The position numbers and the translations under genes are program-made. A model generated the notes under the pieces. The model saw only the letters and a list, made by a program, of their open reading frames with translations. It ran no database searches and was not told the origin of the DNA. This document shows positions 51,801 through 60,545 of a stretch of DNA of 64,000 nt, in pieces. Positions within the stretch are counted from its first letter, which is position 1. The number at the start of each line of letters is the position of its first letter. This DNA comes from Streptomyces lienomycini (lineage in GTDB: Bacteria > Actinomycetota > Actinomycetes > Streptomycetales > Streptomycetaceae), in the NCBI RefSeq assembly GCF_027947595.1, contig NZ_CP116257.1:2604001-2668000 (forward strand). Reading direction: 5' to 3'.

Positions 51801-52740
51801 CCCCGCACGCCTGGAGAGCGTCCCCGTCCTGCGCCACCAGGACGGTGCGAAGGACGTCCGGGTGAGCGGCAAGGGCTTCTCGGTCACGGTCGACAAGACC
51901 ACCGGCACCCTCACCTCCTACGAGGCGAAGGGAACCCCCCTCATCACCTCCGGGCCCGTGCCCAACTTCTGGCGCGCGCCCACCGACAACGACAAGGGCA
52001 ACGGTCAGCACACCCGCAACCAGACCTGGCGCGACGCGGGCGCCCGCCGGAAGGTCACCGACGTCGCCGTACGCGCCCTCGGCGGCCGCGCCGTCGAGGT
52101 CAGGGTCACCGGCACCCTGCCGACCACGACCGAGTCGGCGTACACCACCACGTACACGGTGTTCGGCAACGGCGAGATCAAGGTCGACAACACCCTGCAC
52201 CCGGGCGCCGCGAGCCTGCCCTACATCCCCGAGGTCGGCACGATGCTGTTCCTGCCGGGCCGCCTGGACCGCGTCCACTGGTACGGCCGCGGCCCCGAGG
52301 AGAACCACTGGGACCGCAACGACGGCACGGACGTCGGCCTGTACTCCGGGACCGTCGCCGACCAGTGGACCCCGTACATCCGCCCCCAGGAGAACGGCAA
52401 CAAGACCGACGTCCGCTGGATCGCCCTCACCGACCGCCACGGCGTCGGCCTGCTCGCCTGCGGCGAACCCCTGCTGGAGGCCAACGCCTCGCACTTCACC
52501 CCGGAGGACCTGTCGACCGGCGTACGGCACGACTACCAGCTCACCCCGAGGGACGAGGTCGTCCTGCGCCTCAACCACCGCCAGATGGGTGTCGGCGGCG
52601 ACAACAGCTGGGGCGCGCACACCCACGAGGAGTTCAAGCTCTTCGCCGCCCGGGACTACGCCTACACCTACCGGCTGCGCCCCCTCACCGACGTCCGTGA
52701 CGCCATGTCGGCCTCCCGGCGGCGCACGGCGACCGAGTAG
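48832..52740 (+). CDS. Exported beta-galactosidase, glycoside hydrolase family 2, with LamG insert
   Basis: This 1302-aa protein has a Tat signal peptide (SRRRLLEGG, then a hydrophobic run to SPVTAAG). The GH2 sugar-binding, Ig-like and TIM-barrel domains follow. Catalytic Glu518 (SLGNEAGGG, acid/base) and Glu582 (MIEYAHSMGN, nucleophile) are present. A LamG/concanavalin-like domain (about 645-805; SLTLEAWITPHVTGYHQPIL) is inserted before the closing beta-galactosidase small-chain domain. That adds about 160 residues to the usual length. S. coelicolor has a similar gene in this region, as I recall. Confidence 0.9.
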   Translation: MPLSPASPAESPARPPRPVVSRRRLLEGGAAVLVALTLSPSPVTAAGRRQAAGEAPEWNDFGVFRLGTEPPHTTLMPYADDKQALAGDRTRSPYRLSLDGTWKFAYAERPEVRDADFHRTDVDDTDWETIPVPSVWQLHGHDHPIYLNITYPYMGPNGLGEDPQPPAAPTRYNPVGQYRRTFTVPRDWKGRRTFLHFEGVKSAHYVWINGELVGYDEDSYTPSEYDVTDHLKPGTNQIAVEVYRYSDGDWLEDQDMIRLSGIFRSVHLYSTPAVHLRDFKLDTHLDDTYTGAELAVTASVRAYGEGGTGRYTVETQLYDARGHAVWSRPLQQPVEVGAAGAGQDVTVRAARAVPGPRLWSAEHPNLYTAVLRLRNPAGKVTETLSHRVGFREFALKDGLMRINGEPVSFRGTNRHEMHPSRGTALTREDMVEDIRIIKRMNMNSVRTSHYPNNPQWLELADEYGLYLVDETNLETHGIRDEYPGDHPDWTAACVARAQNMVHRDKNHASVVIWSLGNEAGGGSTFNAMHDWIRSYDTTRVIQYEGDDRPGISDIRSEMYDSPQRVEQRAKDTSDTRPYVMIEYAHSMGNSTGNFKKYWDLVRAHDVLQGGWIWDFVDQSLHTPVPARTLLTEAGPAGLRGEILATRGTLDRDKGLSGITVFERDDSLDLTGSLTLEAWITPHVTGYHQPILAKGDTQYALKQNGRTLEFFIHSAGQWITANWQLPDDWTGSEHHLAGVFDADAGTLTLHVDGVERATRTTDRRPSSNTAPLALATDADNQVREFSGTIRHARVYARALDAAELASDGRGPGDDGVRFWFDAATVKSEKKRPRDRTFLAYGGDWGDNPNDGAFVADGIITADRGHTGKAAEVKRVYQAINAARTPGGGPGDVTLTNEYLFTSLREFDGRWELVADGEVVRHGKLTREQLDVSPRSDKNITVPVRLPDDPAPGTEYFLQLAFTTKESTPWAKAGFEVARQQLPVETGSAAPAPARLESVPVLRHQDGAKDVRVSGKGFSVTVDKTTGTLTSYEAKGTPLITSGPVPNFWRAPTDNDKGNGQHTRNQTWRDAGARRKVTDVAVRALGGRAVEVRVTGTLPTTTESAYTTTYTVFGNGEIKVDNTLHPGAASLPYIPEVGTMLFLPGRLDRVHWYGRGPEENHWDRNDGTDVGLYSGTVADQWTPYIRPQENGNKTDVRWIALTDRHGVGLLACGEPLLEANASHFTPEDLSTGVRHDYQLTPRDEVVLRLNHRQMGVGGDNSWGAHTHEEFKLFAARDYAYTYRLRPLTDVRDAMSASRRRTATE

Positions 52741-52829
52741 GCCGGACCGGCACACGAGAGGCCAGGAAGCGTGACGTCCATGTCGGATTCCCGCCAGCCC
52801 CCACCCGTTCCGCGGGCCATCCTGGACCC

Positions 52830-54332
52830 ATGCAGACGGGAATGCACACCGACACCGAACGCTGCGTGCGGGCCGTTCGCTCGAAGGACGCGAGGTTCGA
52901 CGGCTGGTTCTTCACAGCCGTCCTGACGACCGGGATCTACTGCCGGCCCAGCTGCCCGGTGGTACCGCCCAAGCCCGGGAACATGACCTTCTTCCCGAGC
53001 GCCGCGGCCTGCCAGCAGGCCGGGTTCCGGGCGTGCAAACGCTGCCGCCCGGACACCAGCCCCGGCTCGCCCGAGTGGAACCGGCGAGCCGACCTCACGG
53101 CCCGCGCCATGCGCCTGATCGCCGACGGCGTCGTGGACCGCGAGGGCGTACCCGGCCTGGCCTCCCGCCTCGGCTACAGCACCCGGCAGGTCGAACGCCA
53201 GCTCCTGGCCGAACTGGGTGCGGGCCCCCTCGCCCTCGCCCGCGCCCAGCGCGCCCAGACCGCCCGGCTGCTCATCGAGACCACCCCGCTGCCCATGGCG
53301 GACATCGCCTTCGCGGCCGGTTTCTCCTCCATCCGCACCTTCAACGAGACCGTCCGCGAGGTCTACGCGCTCTCCCCGGGCGAACTGCGCACCCGCGCCC
53401 CCCGGAGCCGCCCCGCCCCGGACGCCCCCACGGCCGGCGGCACCCCCGGCACCCTCTGCCTGCGCCTCCCGTTCCGGGCCCCGCTCAACCCCGACAACCT
53501 CTTCGGCCACCTCGCCGCCACCGCCGTGCCCGGCGTGGAGGAGTGGAGGGGCGGCGCGTACCGGCGCACCCTGCGCCTGCCGTACGGTCACGGCATCGTG
53601 GCCCTCACCCCGCATCCCGACCACGTCGCCTGCCGCCTCACCCTCACCGACCCGCGCGACCTGACCGTCGCCATCAGCCGTTGCCGACGGCTGCTCGACC
53701 TGGACGCCGACCCGGTGGCGGTCGACGGCCAGCTGCGCGCCGACCCGCTGCTCGCACCGCTCGTCGACAAGGCCCCCGGCCGACGGGTGCCCCGCACGGT
53801 GGACGAGGCGGAGTTCGCCGTGCGGGCCGTGCTCGGCCAGCAGGTCTCCACCGCGGCCGCCCGCACCCACGCCGCCCGCCTGGTCACCGCGCACGGCGAA
53901 CCGGTGGACGACCCCGAGGGCGGCCTGACCCACCTCTTCCCGTCGACCGACGCGCTCGCGGCGGTGGACCCGGAGACCCTGGCGATGCCCAGGACCCGCC
54001 GTACGACCCTCACCACCCTGGTCTCCCGCCTGGCCGACGGCTCGCTCACCCTGGGCGTCGAGTGCGACTGGGCCGAGACCCGCGCCCGGCTCCTCGCCCT
54101 CCCCGGCTTCGGCCCCTGGACCGCCGACGTCATCGCCATGCGCGCCCTCGGCGACCCCGACGCCTTCCTCCCCACCGACCTGGGCATCCGCCGCGCCGCC
54201 GGAGAACTGGGCCTGCCCTCCACCCCCGCCGCGCTCACCGCCCGCGCGTCGACCTGGCGGCCCTGGCGGGCGTACGCCGTCCAGTACCTGTGGGCGACCG
54301 ACGACCACCCGATCAACTTCCTGCCCGTATGA
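52830..54332 (+). CDS. alkA: Ada-AlkA fusion: methyl-phosphotriester sensor and 3-methyladenine glycosylase
   Basis: This 500-aa protein fuses Ada and AlkA. The N-terminal zinc site is Cys38, 42, 69 and 72, in the same numbering as E. coli Ada, where Cys38 accepts the methyl group. An AraC-type HTH follows (GLASRLGYSTRQVERQLLAE; DIAFAAGFSSIRTFNETVRE). Then come the AlkA N-terminal domain and the helix-hairpin-helix glycosylase (LLALPGFGPWTADVIAMRAL, catalytic Asp in PTDLGI). It can sense alkylation, activate transcription and excise damaged bases. The ogt gene lies 48 bp downstream. Confidence 0.92.
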   Translation: MQTGMHTDTERCVRAVRSKDARFDGWFFTAVLTTGIYCRPSCPVVPPKPGNMTFFPSAAACQQAGFRACKRCRPDTSPGSPEWNRRADLTARAMRLIADGVVDREGVPGLASRLGYSTRQVERQLLAELGAGPLALARAQRAQTARLLIETTPLPMADIAFAAGFSSIRTFNETVREVYALSPGELRTRAPRSRPAPDAPTAGGTPGTLCLRLPFRAPLNPDNLFGHLAATAVPGVEEWRGGAYRRTLRLPYGHGIVALTPHPDHVACRLTLTDPRDLTVAISRCRRLLDLDADPVAVDGQLRADPLLAPLVDKAPGRRVPRTVDEAEFAVRAVLGQQVSTAAARTHAARLVTAHGEPVDDPEGGLTHLFPSTDALAAVDPETLAMPRTRRTTLTTLVSRLADGSLTLGVECDWAETRARLLALPGFGPWTADVIAMRALGDPDAFLPTDLGIRRAAGELGLPSTPAALTARASTWRPWRAYAVQYLWATDDHPINFLPV

Positions 54333-54380
54333 GCCTGTACGAGCCCGTTCGAATCCGTTCGAGGAGCCGGAGCGAAACCC

Positions 54381-54875
54381 GTGAAACAGCACACCGTGAT
54401 CGACAGCCCCTACGGCGCACTCACCCTCGTCGCCGAGGACGGCGCCCTGTGCGGCCTCTACATGACCGACCAGCGCCACCGCCCGGCGGAGGAGACCTTC
54501 GGCGCACGCGACGAACGCCCCTTCGCCGAGACCGAGGAGCAGCTGGAGGCCTACTTCACCGGCGAACTGAAGGACTTCACCCTCGGCCTGCGGCTGAACG
54601 GCACACCGTTCCAGCGCACGGTCTGGGCACAGCTCCAGAAGATCCCGTACGGCGAGACCCGCACCTACGGCGAACTCGCCGACGCCCTCGGCAACCCGGC
54701 CGCCTCCCGCGCCGTGGGCCTCGCCAACGGCCGCAACCCGATCGGCATCATCGTCCCCTGCCACCGCGTCATCGGCGCGAGCGGCGGCCTCACCGGCTAC
54801 GGCGGCGGCCTGGAGCGCAAGCAGCGGCTGCTGGACTTCGAACGAGGGGAAGCGGGACCGGAAGCCCTGTTCTAG
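54381..54875 (+). CDS. ogt: Methylated-DNA--protein-cysteine methyltransferase
   Basis: This 164-aa protein transfers the alkyl group from O6-alkylguanine to its own cysteine. The active site is IVPCHRVIG with Cys127. The Arg-finger helix is GNPAASRAVGLANGRNPI. Length and domain order match Ogt. It follows the Ada-AlkA gene in the same direction and is likely in its regulon. GGAG-type sequence precedes the ATG. Confidence 0.92.
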   Translation: MKQHTVIDSPYGALTLVAEDGALCGLYMTDQRHRPAEETFGARDERPFAETEEQLEAYFTGELKDFTLGLRLNGTPFQRTVWAQLQKIPYGETRTYGELADALGNPAASRAVGLANGRNPIGIIVPCHRVIGASGGLTGYGGGLERKQRLLDFERGEAGPEALF

Positions 54876-54946
54876 CTGTACTGCCCAGCCAGGTTGGTCG
54901 AGACGCCGGCACCGCTGAGGACGGCGACGAGGGGCTTGCCGATCAC
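54872..54946 (-). pseudogene. Sirtuin (Sir2/CobB) N-terminal remnant
   Basis: GTG 54946 starts IGKPLVAVLSGAGVSTN, the NAD-binding opening of bacterial sirtuins (GAGxST, normally followed by DSGIPDYRG). After 18 codons it goes into LAGQYS and stops at 54872, overlapping the ogt stop region. The deacetylase domain is missing. I recall an intact sirtuin gene at this place in S. coelicolor, so a deletion is likely here. Confidence 0.5.
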
Positions 54947-54986
54947 GCGGTCGAGGGTGGGGCGCCGGTGAGCGGTCGGCGAACGG

Positions 54987-55481
54987 CTATCGGTCTACCC
55001 GGACGCCGTTCTCCAACTCGGCCGTCCCGGAGCCGTCCGCCAGGACGTCCAGCGCGGCCAGCACCCGGCCGTGCAGCGTGCCGAGCAGATGGTCGCCCAG
55101 GTCCTCGCGCGGCACCAGCCGCCAGGACAGCAGCTCCTCCTCCTGCAACCGGATCGCCTTGAGGTCGTCCTCGGACAGGACCCCGCCGTCGTACAGGTAC
55201 GCCACGATCGGCGGCCGGCCCACCCCGCTCACCCAGTCCACCGCGAGCAGCCGGCCGATCCGCAGGTCGAGGCCGATCTCCTCGACCGTCTCCCGCCAGG
55301 CGCCCTGGCGCGGGGTCTCCCCGTCGTCGGACTCGATCGTCCCGCCCGGCAACGCCCATCCCTCACGGTAGTTGGGCTCGACGAGCAGCACCCGGCCGTC
55401 GGCGTCCCGGAAGACCGCGGCGGCACCGGCGAGCACGCGGGGGAGGCCGGCGATGTAGGTGGCGTAGTCAGCAGTGGTCAT
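54987..55481 (-). CDS. Nudix hydrolase
   Basis: This 164-aa Nudix enzyme has the box PGGTIESDDGETPRQGAWRE then TVEEIGL. The spacing between Gly-Gly and the REx2EE (63-68) fits the motif with a small insertion. EPNYREGWALPGG is typical of MutT-like members that act on nucleotide sugars or oxidised nucleotides. ATG 55481. It stands alone, unlike the Nudix genes of the left operon. Confidence 0.85.
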   Translation of the reverse strand: MTTADYATYIAGLPRVLAGAAAVFRDADGRVLLVEPNYREGWALPGGTIESDDGETPRQGAWRETVEEIGLDLRIGRLLAVDWVSGVGRPPIVAYLYDGGVLSEDDLKAIRLQEEELLSWRLVPREDLGDHLLGTLHGRVLAALDVLADGSGTAELENGVRVDR

Positions 55482-55532
55482 CCCGGAAGCCTAACGAGCC
55501 GGGGGCCGGGCGCGGGAGCGAAACACGGGTGA

Positions 55533-55727
<195 letters not shown>

Positions 55728-55843
55728 CTCCCCGGTTCCACGGTGTGGGCAGGGGCATGACGGCGCGGCAGTCCTCCGGTTAGGGTCGCAGCGGCGCGAC
55801 TGCCTTGACGTGCGCAAGGCTCGGAGAGCAAGGGGAGATCAAG

Positions 55844-57001
55844 GTGGCTGACGCTGCTGTGGACGGGGCCCGTCGGGTCCTCGTCGCCGCGGACAAGTTC
55901 AAGGGCTCGCTGACGGCCGTCGAGGTCGCCAAGCGTGTCACGGCCGGGCTGCGCCGTGTCGTGCCGGACGTCCGGGTGGAGGCGCTGCCCGTGGCCGACG
56001 GCGGCGACGGTACGGTGGCCGCCGCGGTCGCGGCCGGGTTCGAACGCCGGGAGGTACGGGTCGCCGGACCCCTCGGCGACGAGGTGACGGCGGCGTACGC
56101 GCTGCGCGAGGGCACCGCGGTGGTGGAGATGGCCGAGGCCAGCGGTCTGCAACGGCTGCCCGCCGGGGTACTGGCGCCGCTGGCCGCGTCGACGTACGGC
56201 TCGGGCGAGCTGCTGCGGGCGGCGCTGGACGCGGGGGCGCGGACGATCGTCTTCGGGGTCGGCGGCAGCGCCACCACGGACGGTGGCGCCGGGATGCTGG
56301 CCGCGCTGGGCGCGCGGTTCCTGGGCGGCGACGGTGAGCCCGTCGCGCCGGGCGGGGGCGGCCTCTCGGGGGTCGCCTCGGCCGACCTGTCCGGTCTGGA
56401 CCCCCGGCTGTCGGGCGTGGAGCTGGTGCTCGCCAGTGACGTCGACAATCCCCTGACCGGACCCAAGGGCGCCCCCGCGGTCTACGGCCCGCAGAAGGGT
56501 GCCTCTCCGGAGGACGTGACGGCCCTGGACGCCGCGCTGGCCCACTTCGCGAAGGTGCTTCAGGGCACGGAGGGCGTGGGCGCGCGGGCCGCCGACTACG
56601 CCGCGTCCCCGGGCGCGGGCGCCGCGGGCGGCATCGGGTTCGGCGCGATGCTGCTGGGGGCGAGGTTCCGGCCCGGCATCGAGGTGATGCTCGACGTGCT
56701 GGGCTTCGCGCCGGCGCTGGAGCGGGCGGACCTGGTGATCACGGGGGAGGGCTCGCTGGACGAGCAGACCCTGCACGGGAAGGCCCCGGCGGGTGTCGCG
56801 GCGGCGGCGCGGGCGGCGGGCAAGGAGGTCGTCGCGGTGTGCGGGCGCCTCGCGCTGCCGGCGGAGGCGCTGGGGCGGGCCGGGATCCGGCGGGCGTATC
56901 CGCTGACGGATGTCGAGCCGGACGTCGCGAAGTGCATCGCGGACGCGGGGCCGATCCTGGAGCGGGTGGCGGAGTCCATCGCGCGGGACTTCGTCGCGTA
57001 G
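55844..57001 (+). CDS. glxK: Glycerate kinase
   Basis: This 385-aa type 1 glycerate kinase phosphorylates glycerate for entry into lower glycolysis. Signatures are LVAADKFKGSLTAVEVAKRV, PVADGGDGTVAA, VGGSATTDGGAGMLAALGAR and ITGEGSLDEQTLHGKAPAGV. GTG 55844 was chosen because GGGGAG lies 7 bp upstream. A strong hairpin follows before the convergent pssA gene. Confidence 0.9.
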   Translation: MADAAVDGARRVLVAADKFKGSLTAVEVAKRVTAGLRRVVPDVRVEALPVADGGDGTVAAAVAAGFERREVRVAGPLGDEVTAAYALREGTAVVEMAEASGLQRLPAGVLAPLAASTYGSGELLRAALDAGARTIVFGVGGSATTDGGAGMLAALGARFLGGDGEPVAPGGGGLSGVASADLSGLDPRLSGVELVLASDVDNPLTGPKGAPAVYGPQKGASPEDVTALDAALAHFAKVLQGTEGVGARAADYAASPGAGAAGGIGFGAMLLGARFRPGIEVMLDVLGFAPALERADLVITGEGSLDEQTLHGKAPAGVAAAARAAGKEVVAVCGRLALPAEALGRAGIRRAYPLTDVEPDVAKCIADAGPILERVAESIARDFVA

Positions 57002-57104
57002 GGGAGTCTCGCCCCCGCCGCCCCTTCCCGTTCCCGACCCCCGGGGGTCTGGGGGCGGAGCCCCCAGCCAGGCCCACACCGACGCCGGGCACGCACAAAC
57101 AGAA

Positions 57105-57135
57105 GGGCCCCGGACCCGACCCGGGTCCGGGGCCC
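57105..57135. terminator. Bidirectional terminator hairpin
   Basis: GGGCCCCGGACCCG and CGGGTCCGGGGCCC form a perfect 14-bp stem with a 3-nt loop, between the convergent glycerate kinase and pssA genes. Confidence 0.8.
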
Positions 57136-57151
57136 CACCGACGTTCACACG

Positions 57152-58006
57152 TCACGGAAGCTGCGCGGCCCGCGCCTCCCGCCGATTGTCACGGAAGTTG
57201 TTCACCCTGCGCGCGGTGGCGAACAGCGGAATCACCGCCCCCATCACCAACTGCAGCGCACACCCCGTCTGGAGCAGCAGCTGCCCGCTCGGCGCGTCGA
57301 ACGCCCAGCCGGCCAGCAGCCCCATCGACAGGACGATCCACGACAGCATCGCCACCGCCAGCCGCCCCCGCGGCTTCGGGTACTCGACCCGGCTCACCAT
57401 CAGCCAGGCGGTGCCGAGGATCGCCAGCAGCGTCGCCACGAAGGGCAGCTCCAGGAGCACGATCGACACCACCGTCAGCGCCCCGAACGGCGACGGCATG
57501 CCCTGGAAGGTGCCGTCCTTCACGGTGACGCAGGAGAACCGCGCGAGCCGCAGCACCACCGCCAGCAGCACCACGATCGCCCCCACCGCCGCCACCCGCT
57601 GGTAGGCGTCGTCCGCGACCATGCCGTAGACGAGGACGAAGTACGCGGGTGCGAGGCCGAAGCTGATCAGGTCGGAGAGGTTGTCCAGCTCCGCGCCCAT
57701 CGGAGAGCTGCGCAGCTTGCGGGCGACCAGACCGTCGAACAGGTCGAAGATCGCCGCGCACAGCATCAGGATGACCGCGGTGGCCGCGCTGTGCCGGGCC
57801 ATGCCCGACTCGTCGCTGCCCATGAGGTGCGGGATGAGGATTCCGGTGGTGGTGAAGTACACCGCCATGAAGCCGCACGTCGCGTTGCCGAGCGTGAGCG
57901 TGTCCGCTATCGACAGGCGGAGCGAGAGCGGCATCTCCTCGTCGTCGTCCACCTCGTCGGCCTCCGGCACCCATCCGGCCTGGGTCTGTGGATCAATCAC
58001 GGTCAA
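57152..58006 (-). CDS. pssA: CDP-diacylglycerol--serine O-phosphatidyltransferase
   Basis: This 284-aa membrane enzyme makes phosphatidylserine from CDP-diacylglycerol and serine. The CDP-alcohol phosphotransferase motif DGLVARKLRSSPMGAELDNL continues to SD, matching DGxxAR-8x-G-3x-D-3x-D. Several membrane helices flank it. The start is TTG 58006 or GTG 58000; both overlap the end of psd. The product feeds Psd in the same operon. Confidence 0.9.
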   Translation of the reverse strand: MTVIDPQTQAGWVPEADEVDDDEEMPLSLRLSIADTLTLGNATCGFMAVYFTTTGILIPHLMGSDESGMARHSAATAVILMLCAAIFDLFDGLVARKLRSSPMGAELDNLSDLISFGLAPAYFVLVYGMVADDAYQRVAAVGAIVVLLAVVLRLARFSCVTVKDGTFQGMPSPFGALTVVSIVLLELPFVATLLAILGTAWLMVSRVEYPKPRGRLAVAMLSWIVLSMGLLAGWAFDAPSGQLLLQTGCALQLVMGAVIPLFATARRVNNFRDNRREARAAQLP

Positions 58007-58649
58007 TTCGAGTCACCCCAGCCACCGTCTTCTGACCCACCTCGACGTCGACCTCCACACCCTCCGGCAGGTACAGGTCGACGCGGGAGCCGAAGCGGAT
58101 CAGACCGACCCGCTCGCCCTGCTCGACCTTGGTGCCCTGCGGCACGTACGGGACGATGCGGCGGGCCACCGCGCCGGCGATCTGGATCATCTCGATGTCG
58201 CCGAGCTCGGTGTCGAAGTGCCACACGACGCGCTCGTTGTTCTCGCTCTCCTTGTTGAAAGCGGGAACGAAGCCGCCCGGCACGTGCTCGACCGACGTCA
58301 CGGTGCCGGACAGCGGGGCACGGTTGACGTGGACGTTGAGCGGGCTCATGAAGATCGCGACGCGGGTGCGGCCGTCCTTCCACGGCATGATGCTCTGCAC
58401 CACACCGTCGGCGGGCGAGATGACCCGGCCCCGGGTGATCTCGCGCTCGGGGTCGCGGAAGAACCACAGCATCCCCGCCGCGAGGGCGGTGGCGGGGACG
58501 GCGACGGCCTTGGCGGCACCGGAGCGACGGGCACGCAGAAGGCTGACGGCTGCGGTGGCGACGGTCGGCAGAAGCCACGGCGAGGCTCCGCGCGCGAGGC
58601 GTACGCCGGCGAGGCTGTCGCGAGGTGCAGAGGTTTGGCTGTGGGGCAT
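57993..58649 (-). CDS. psd: Phosphatidylserine decarboxylase
   Basis: This 218-aa decarboxylase makes phosphatidylethanolamine. It self-cleaves at the Gly-Ser in GLIRFGSRVDLYLP to form a pyruvoyl group. Early segments are WFFRDPEREITRGRVISPAD and HVNRAPLSGTV. ATG 58649 with GAAGGT upstream; the longer open frame is unsupported. A hydrophobic N-terminal stretch anchors it. It overlaps pssA. Confidence 0.92.
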   Translation of the reverse strand: MPHSQTSAPRDSLAGVRLARGASPWLLPTVATAAVSLLRARRSGAAKAVAVPATALAAGMLWFFRDPEREITRGRVISPADGVVQSIMPWKDGRTRVAIFMSPLNVHVNRAPLSGTVTSVEHVPGGFVPAFNKESENNERVVWHFDTELGDIEMIQIAGAVARRIVPYVPQGTKVEQGERVGLIRFGSRVDLYLPEGVEVDVEVGQKTVAGVTRIDRD

Positions 58650-58771
58650 GGATGACCTTCGTAGCGGATGATGCCGCGCTATGACGGGGGACGGCGGCTT
58701 TCCGGCGATCGTAGCGGCTCCGCGCCGCAACTGGGTAAGCCAGGAAGCCGAGTCGGCGGCCGAACAGTGCC

Positions 58772-58810
58772 TACGGGGTGTGACCTTCTTCTCCAAGAAA
58801 ACACCCCGTA
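58772..58810 (-). terminator. Hairpin downstream of the ethylmalonyl-CoA operon
   Basis: TACGGGGTGT (58772-58781) and ACACCCCGTA (58801-58810) are perfect inverted repeats with a 19-nt loop. They lie 10 bp after the end of the acyl-CoA dehydrogenase gene and upstream of psd. Confidence 0.6.
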
Positions 58811-58819
58811 TCCGGACAT

Positions 58820-60025
58820 CTAACCCTGGAATCGATACTCTTCGAGCAGTCGGCGGCCGATGATCATTTTCTGGATCTCGGCGGTGCCTTCACCGATGAG
58901 CAGCATCGGCGCCTCGCGGTAGAGGCGCTCGATCTCGTACTCCTTGGAGAAGCCGTACCCGCCGTGGATCCGGAAGGCGTCCTCCACGACCTCCTTGCAG
59001 TACTCGGAGGCGAGGTACTTGGCCATCCCCGCTTCCAGGTCGTTTCGTTCGCCCGAATCCTTTTTGCGTGCAGCGTTCACCATCATGGCATGCGCCGCCT
59101 CCACCTTGGTAGCCATCTCCGCGAGCTTGAACTGGATGGCCTGGTGCTGGGCGATCTGCTTGCCGAAAGTGTGACGCTGCTGGGCGTACCGGACGCCGAG
59201 TTCGAAGGCACGCTGAGCGACGCCGCAGCCACGGGCCGCCACATTGACGCGTCCCACCTCGACGCCGTCCATCATTTGGTAAAAACCTCGGCCGGTGACG
59301 CCGCCGAGGACCCGATTGGCCGGAATGCGCAGGCCGTCCATGATGAGCTCGGTGGTGTCGACGCCCTTGTAGCCCATCTTGTCGATCTTCCCGGGGACGG
59401 TCAGACCCGGGCGGACCTCGCCGAAGCCGGGCTCCTTCTCCACCAGGAAGGTCGTCATCGACCTGTGCGGGGCGGTGCCCTCGGGGTGACCCTCGTCACT
59501 CTTCACCAGGACGGCCACCAGCGACGACGTACCGCCGTTCGTCAGCCACATCTTCTGGCCGTTCAGGACGTACTCCTCGCCGTCCTTCACCGCCTTCGAG
59601 GAGATCGCCGAGACGTCGGAGCCCAGCGCCGGCTCGGACATCGAGAAGGCGCCCCGGATGTCGCCCGCGGCCATGCGGGGCAGGAAGTGGTCCTTCTGCT
59701 CCTGCGTGCCGTGCTGCTTGAGCATGTACGCCACGATGAAGTGCGTGTTGATGATGCCGGACACCGACATCCAGCCGCGGGCGATCTCCTCCACGCACAG
59801 GGCGTAGGTCAGGAGCGACTCGCCCAGGCCCCCGTACTCCTCGGGAATCATCAGGCCGAACAGGCCGAGTTCCTTCAGCCCGTCCACGATGTCCTGCGGG
59901 TACTCGTCCCGGTGCTCCAGCTCGGTGGCGACCGGGATGATCTCCTTGTCCACGAAGTCCCGGACGGTGGAGAGAATCTCCCGCTGGACGTCCGTGAGGC
60001 CGTGGGTCTGGGCGAGACGGCTCAT
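58820..60025 (-). CDS. mcd: Methylsuccinyl-CoA dehydrogenase (acyl-CoA dehydrogenase family)
   Basis: This 401-aa flavoenzyme has family motifs AFSMSEPALGSDVSAISSKA, KMWLTNGG, QRHTFGKQIAQHQAIQFKLA and RIHGGYGFSKEYEIERLYRE. The catalytic base is probably the Glu of REAPMLLIGEGTAEIQ. Alone it could serve any short-chain acyl-CoA. Its place with mch, mcl, ecm and ccr assigns it to the ethylmalonyl-CoA pathway, oxidising methylsuccinyl-CoA to mesaconyl-CoA. Start ATG 60025 lies 2 bp after the mch stop. Confidence 0.85.
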   Translation of the reverse strand: MSRLAQTHGLTDVQREILSTVRDFVDKEIIPVATELEHRDEYPQDIVDGLKELGLFGLMIPEEYGGLGESLLTYALCVEEIARGWMSVSGIINTHFIVAYMLKQHGTQEQKDHFLPRMAAGDIRGAFSMSEPALGSDVSAISSKAVKDGEEYVLNGQKMWLTNGGTSSLVAVLVKSDEGHPEGTAPHRSMTTFLVEKEPGFGEVRPGLTVPGKIDKMGYKGVDTTELIMDGLRIPANRVLGGVTGRGFYQMMDGVEVGRVNVAARGCGVAQRAFELGVRYAQQRHTFGKQIAQHQAIQFKLAEMATKVEAAHAMMVNAARKKDSGERNDLEAGMAKYLASEYCKEVVEDAFRIHGGYGFSKEYEIERLYREAPMLLIGEGTAEIQKMIIGRRLLEEYRFQG

Positions 60026-60027
60026 CT

Positions 60028-60540
60028 CTACTTCCCCTGTTCCTTCAGCTCGGGCCGGCCGGGCTGCTCGCCGCCGCGCTCCTTGGTGTACGTCTCGGTC
60101 GGCACCATCACCTTGCGGCGGAAGACGCACACGAGCGTGCCGTCCTGCTTGTAGCCCTTGGTCTCCACGTGCACGATGCCGCGGTCGTTCTTCGACTTGG
60201 ACGGCCACTTGTCGAGCACGGTCGTCTGGCCGTAGACCGTGTCGCCGTGGAAGGTCGGCGCCACGTGCCTGAGCGACTCGATCTCCAGGTTGGCGATCGC
60301 CTTTCCGGACACGTCCGGGACGGACATGCCGAGCAGGAGCGAGTAGACGTAGTTGCCGACCACCACGTTCTTGCCGAAGTCCGTCGTCTTCTCGGCGTAG
60401 TTGGCGTCCATGTGGAGCGGGTGGTGGTTCATGGTGAGGAGGCAGAAGAGGTGGTCGTCGTACTCCGTGACCGTCTTCCCGGGCCAGTGCTTGTAGGTCG
60501 CCCCGACCTCGAACTCCTCGTAGGTGCGTCCGAACTGCAT
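60028..60540 (-). CDS. mch: Mesaconyl-CoA hydratase (MaoC family)
   Basis: This 170-aa hot-dog-fold MaoC hydratase has LLTMNHHPLHMDANYAEKTT, matching the hydratase-2 motif in which Asp and His activate water. ATG 60540 lies 5 bp after the mcl stop. The known proteobacterial mesaconyl-CoA hydratase is about twice as long (two hot-dog units), so this single-domain form presumably dimerises. The function is assigned from operon context. Confidence 0.8.
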   Translation of the reverse strand: MQFGRTYEEFEVGATYKHWPGKTVTEYDDHLFCLLTMNHHPLHMDANYAEKTTDFGKNVVVGNYVYSLLLGMSVPDVSGKAIANLEIESLRHVAPTFHGDTVYGQTTVLDKWPSKSKNDRGIVHVETKGYKQDGTLVCVFRRKVMVPTETYTKERGGEQPGRPELKEQGK

Positions 60541-60545
60541 GGCGC

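Noticed and set aside
48946..52755. 1269-codon minus-strand frame opposite the beta-galactosidase
   Set aside because: Composition is Val/Gly/Asp-rich without motifs. The plus strand encodes a complete GH2 enzyme with catalytic glutamates and a Tat signal.
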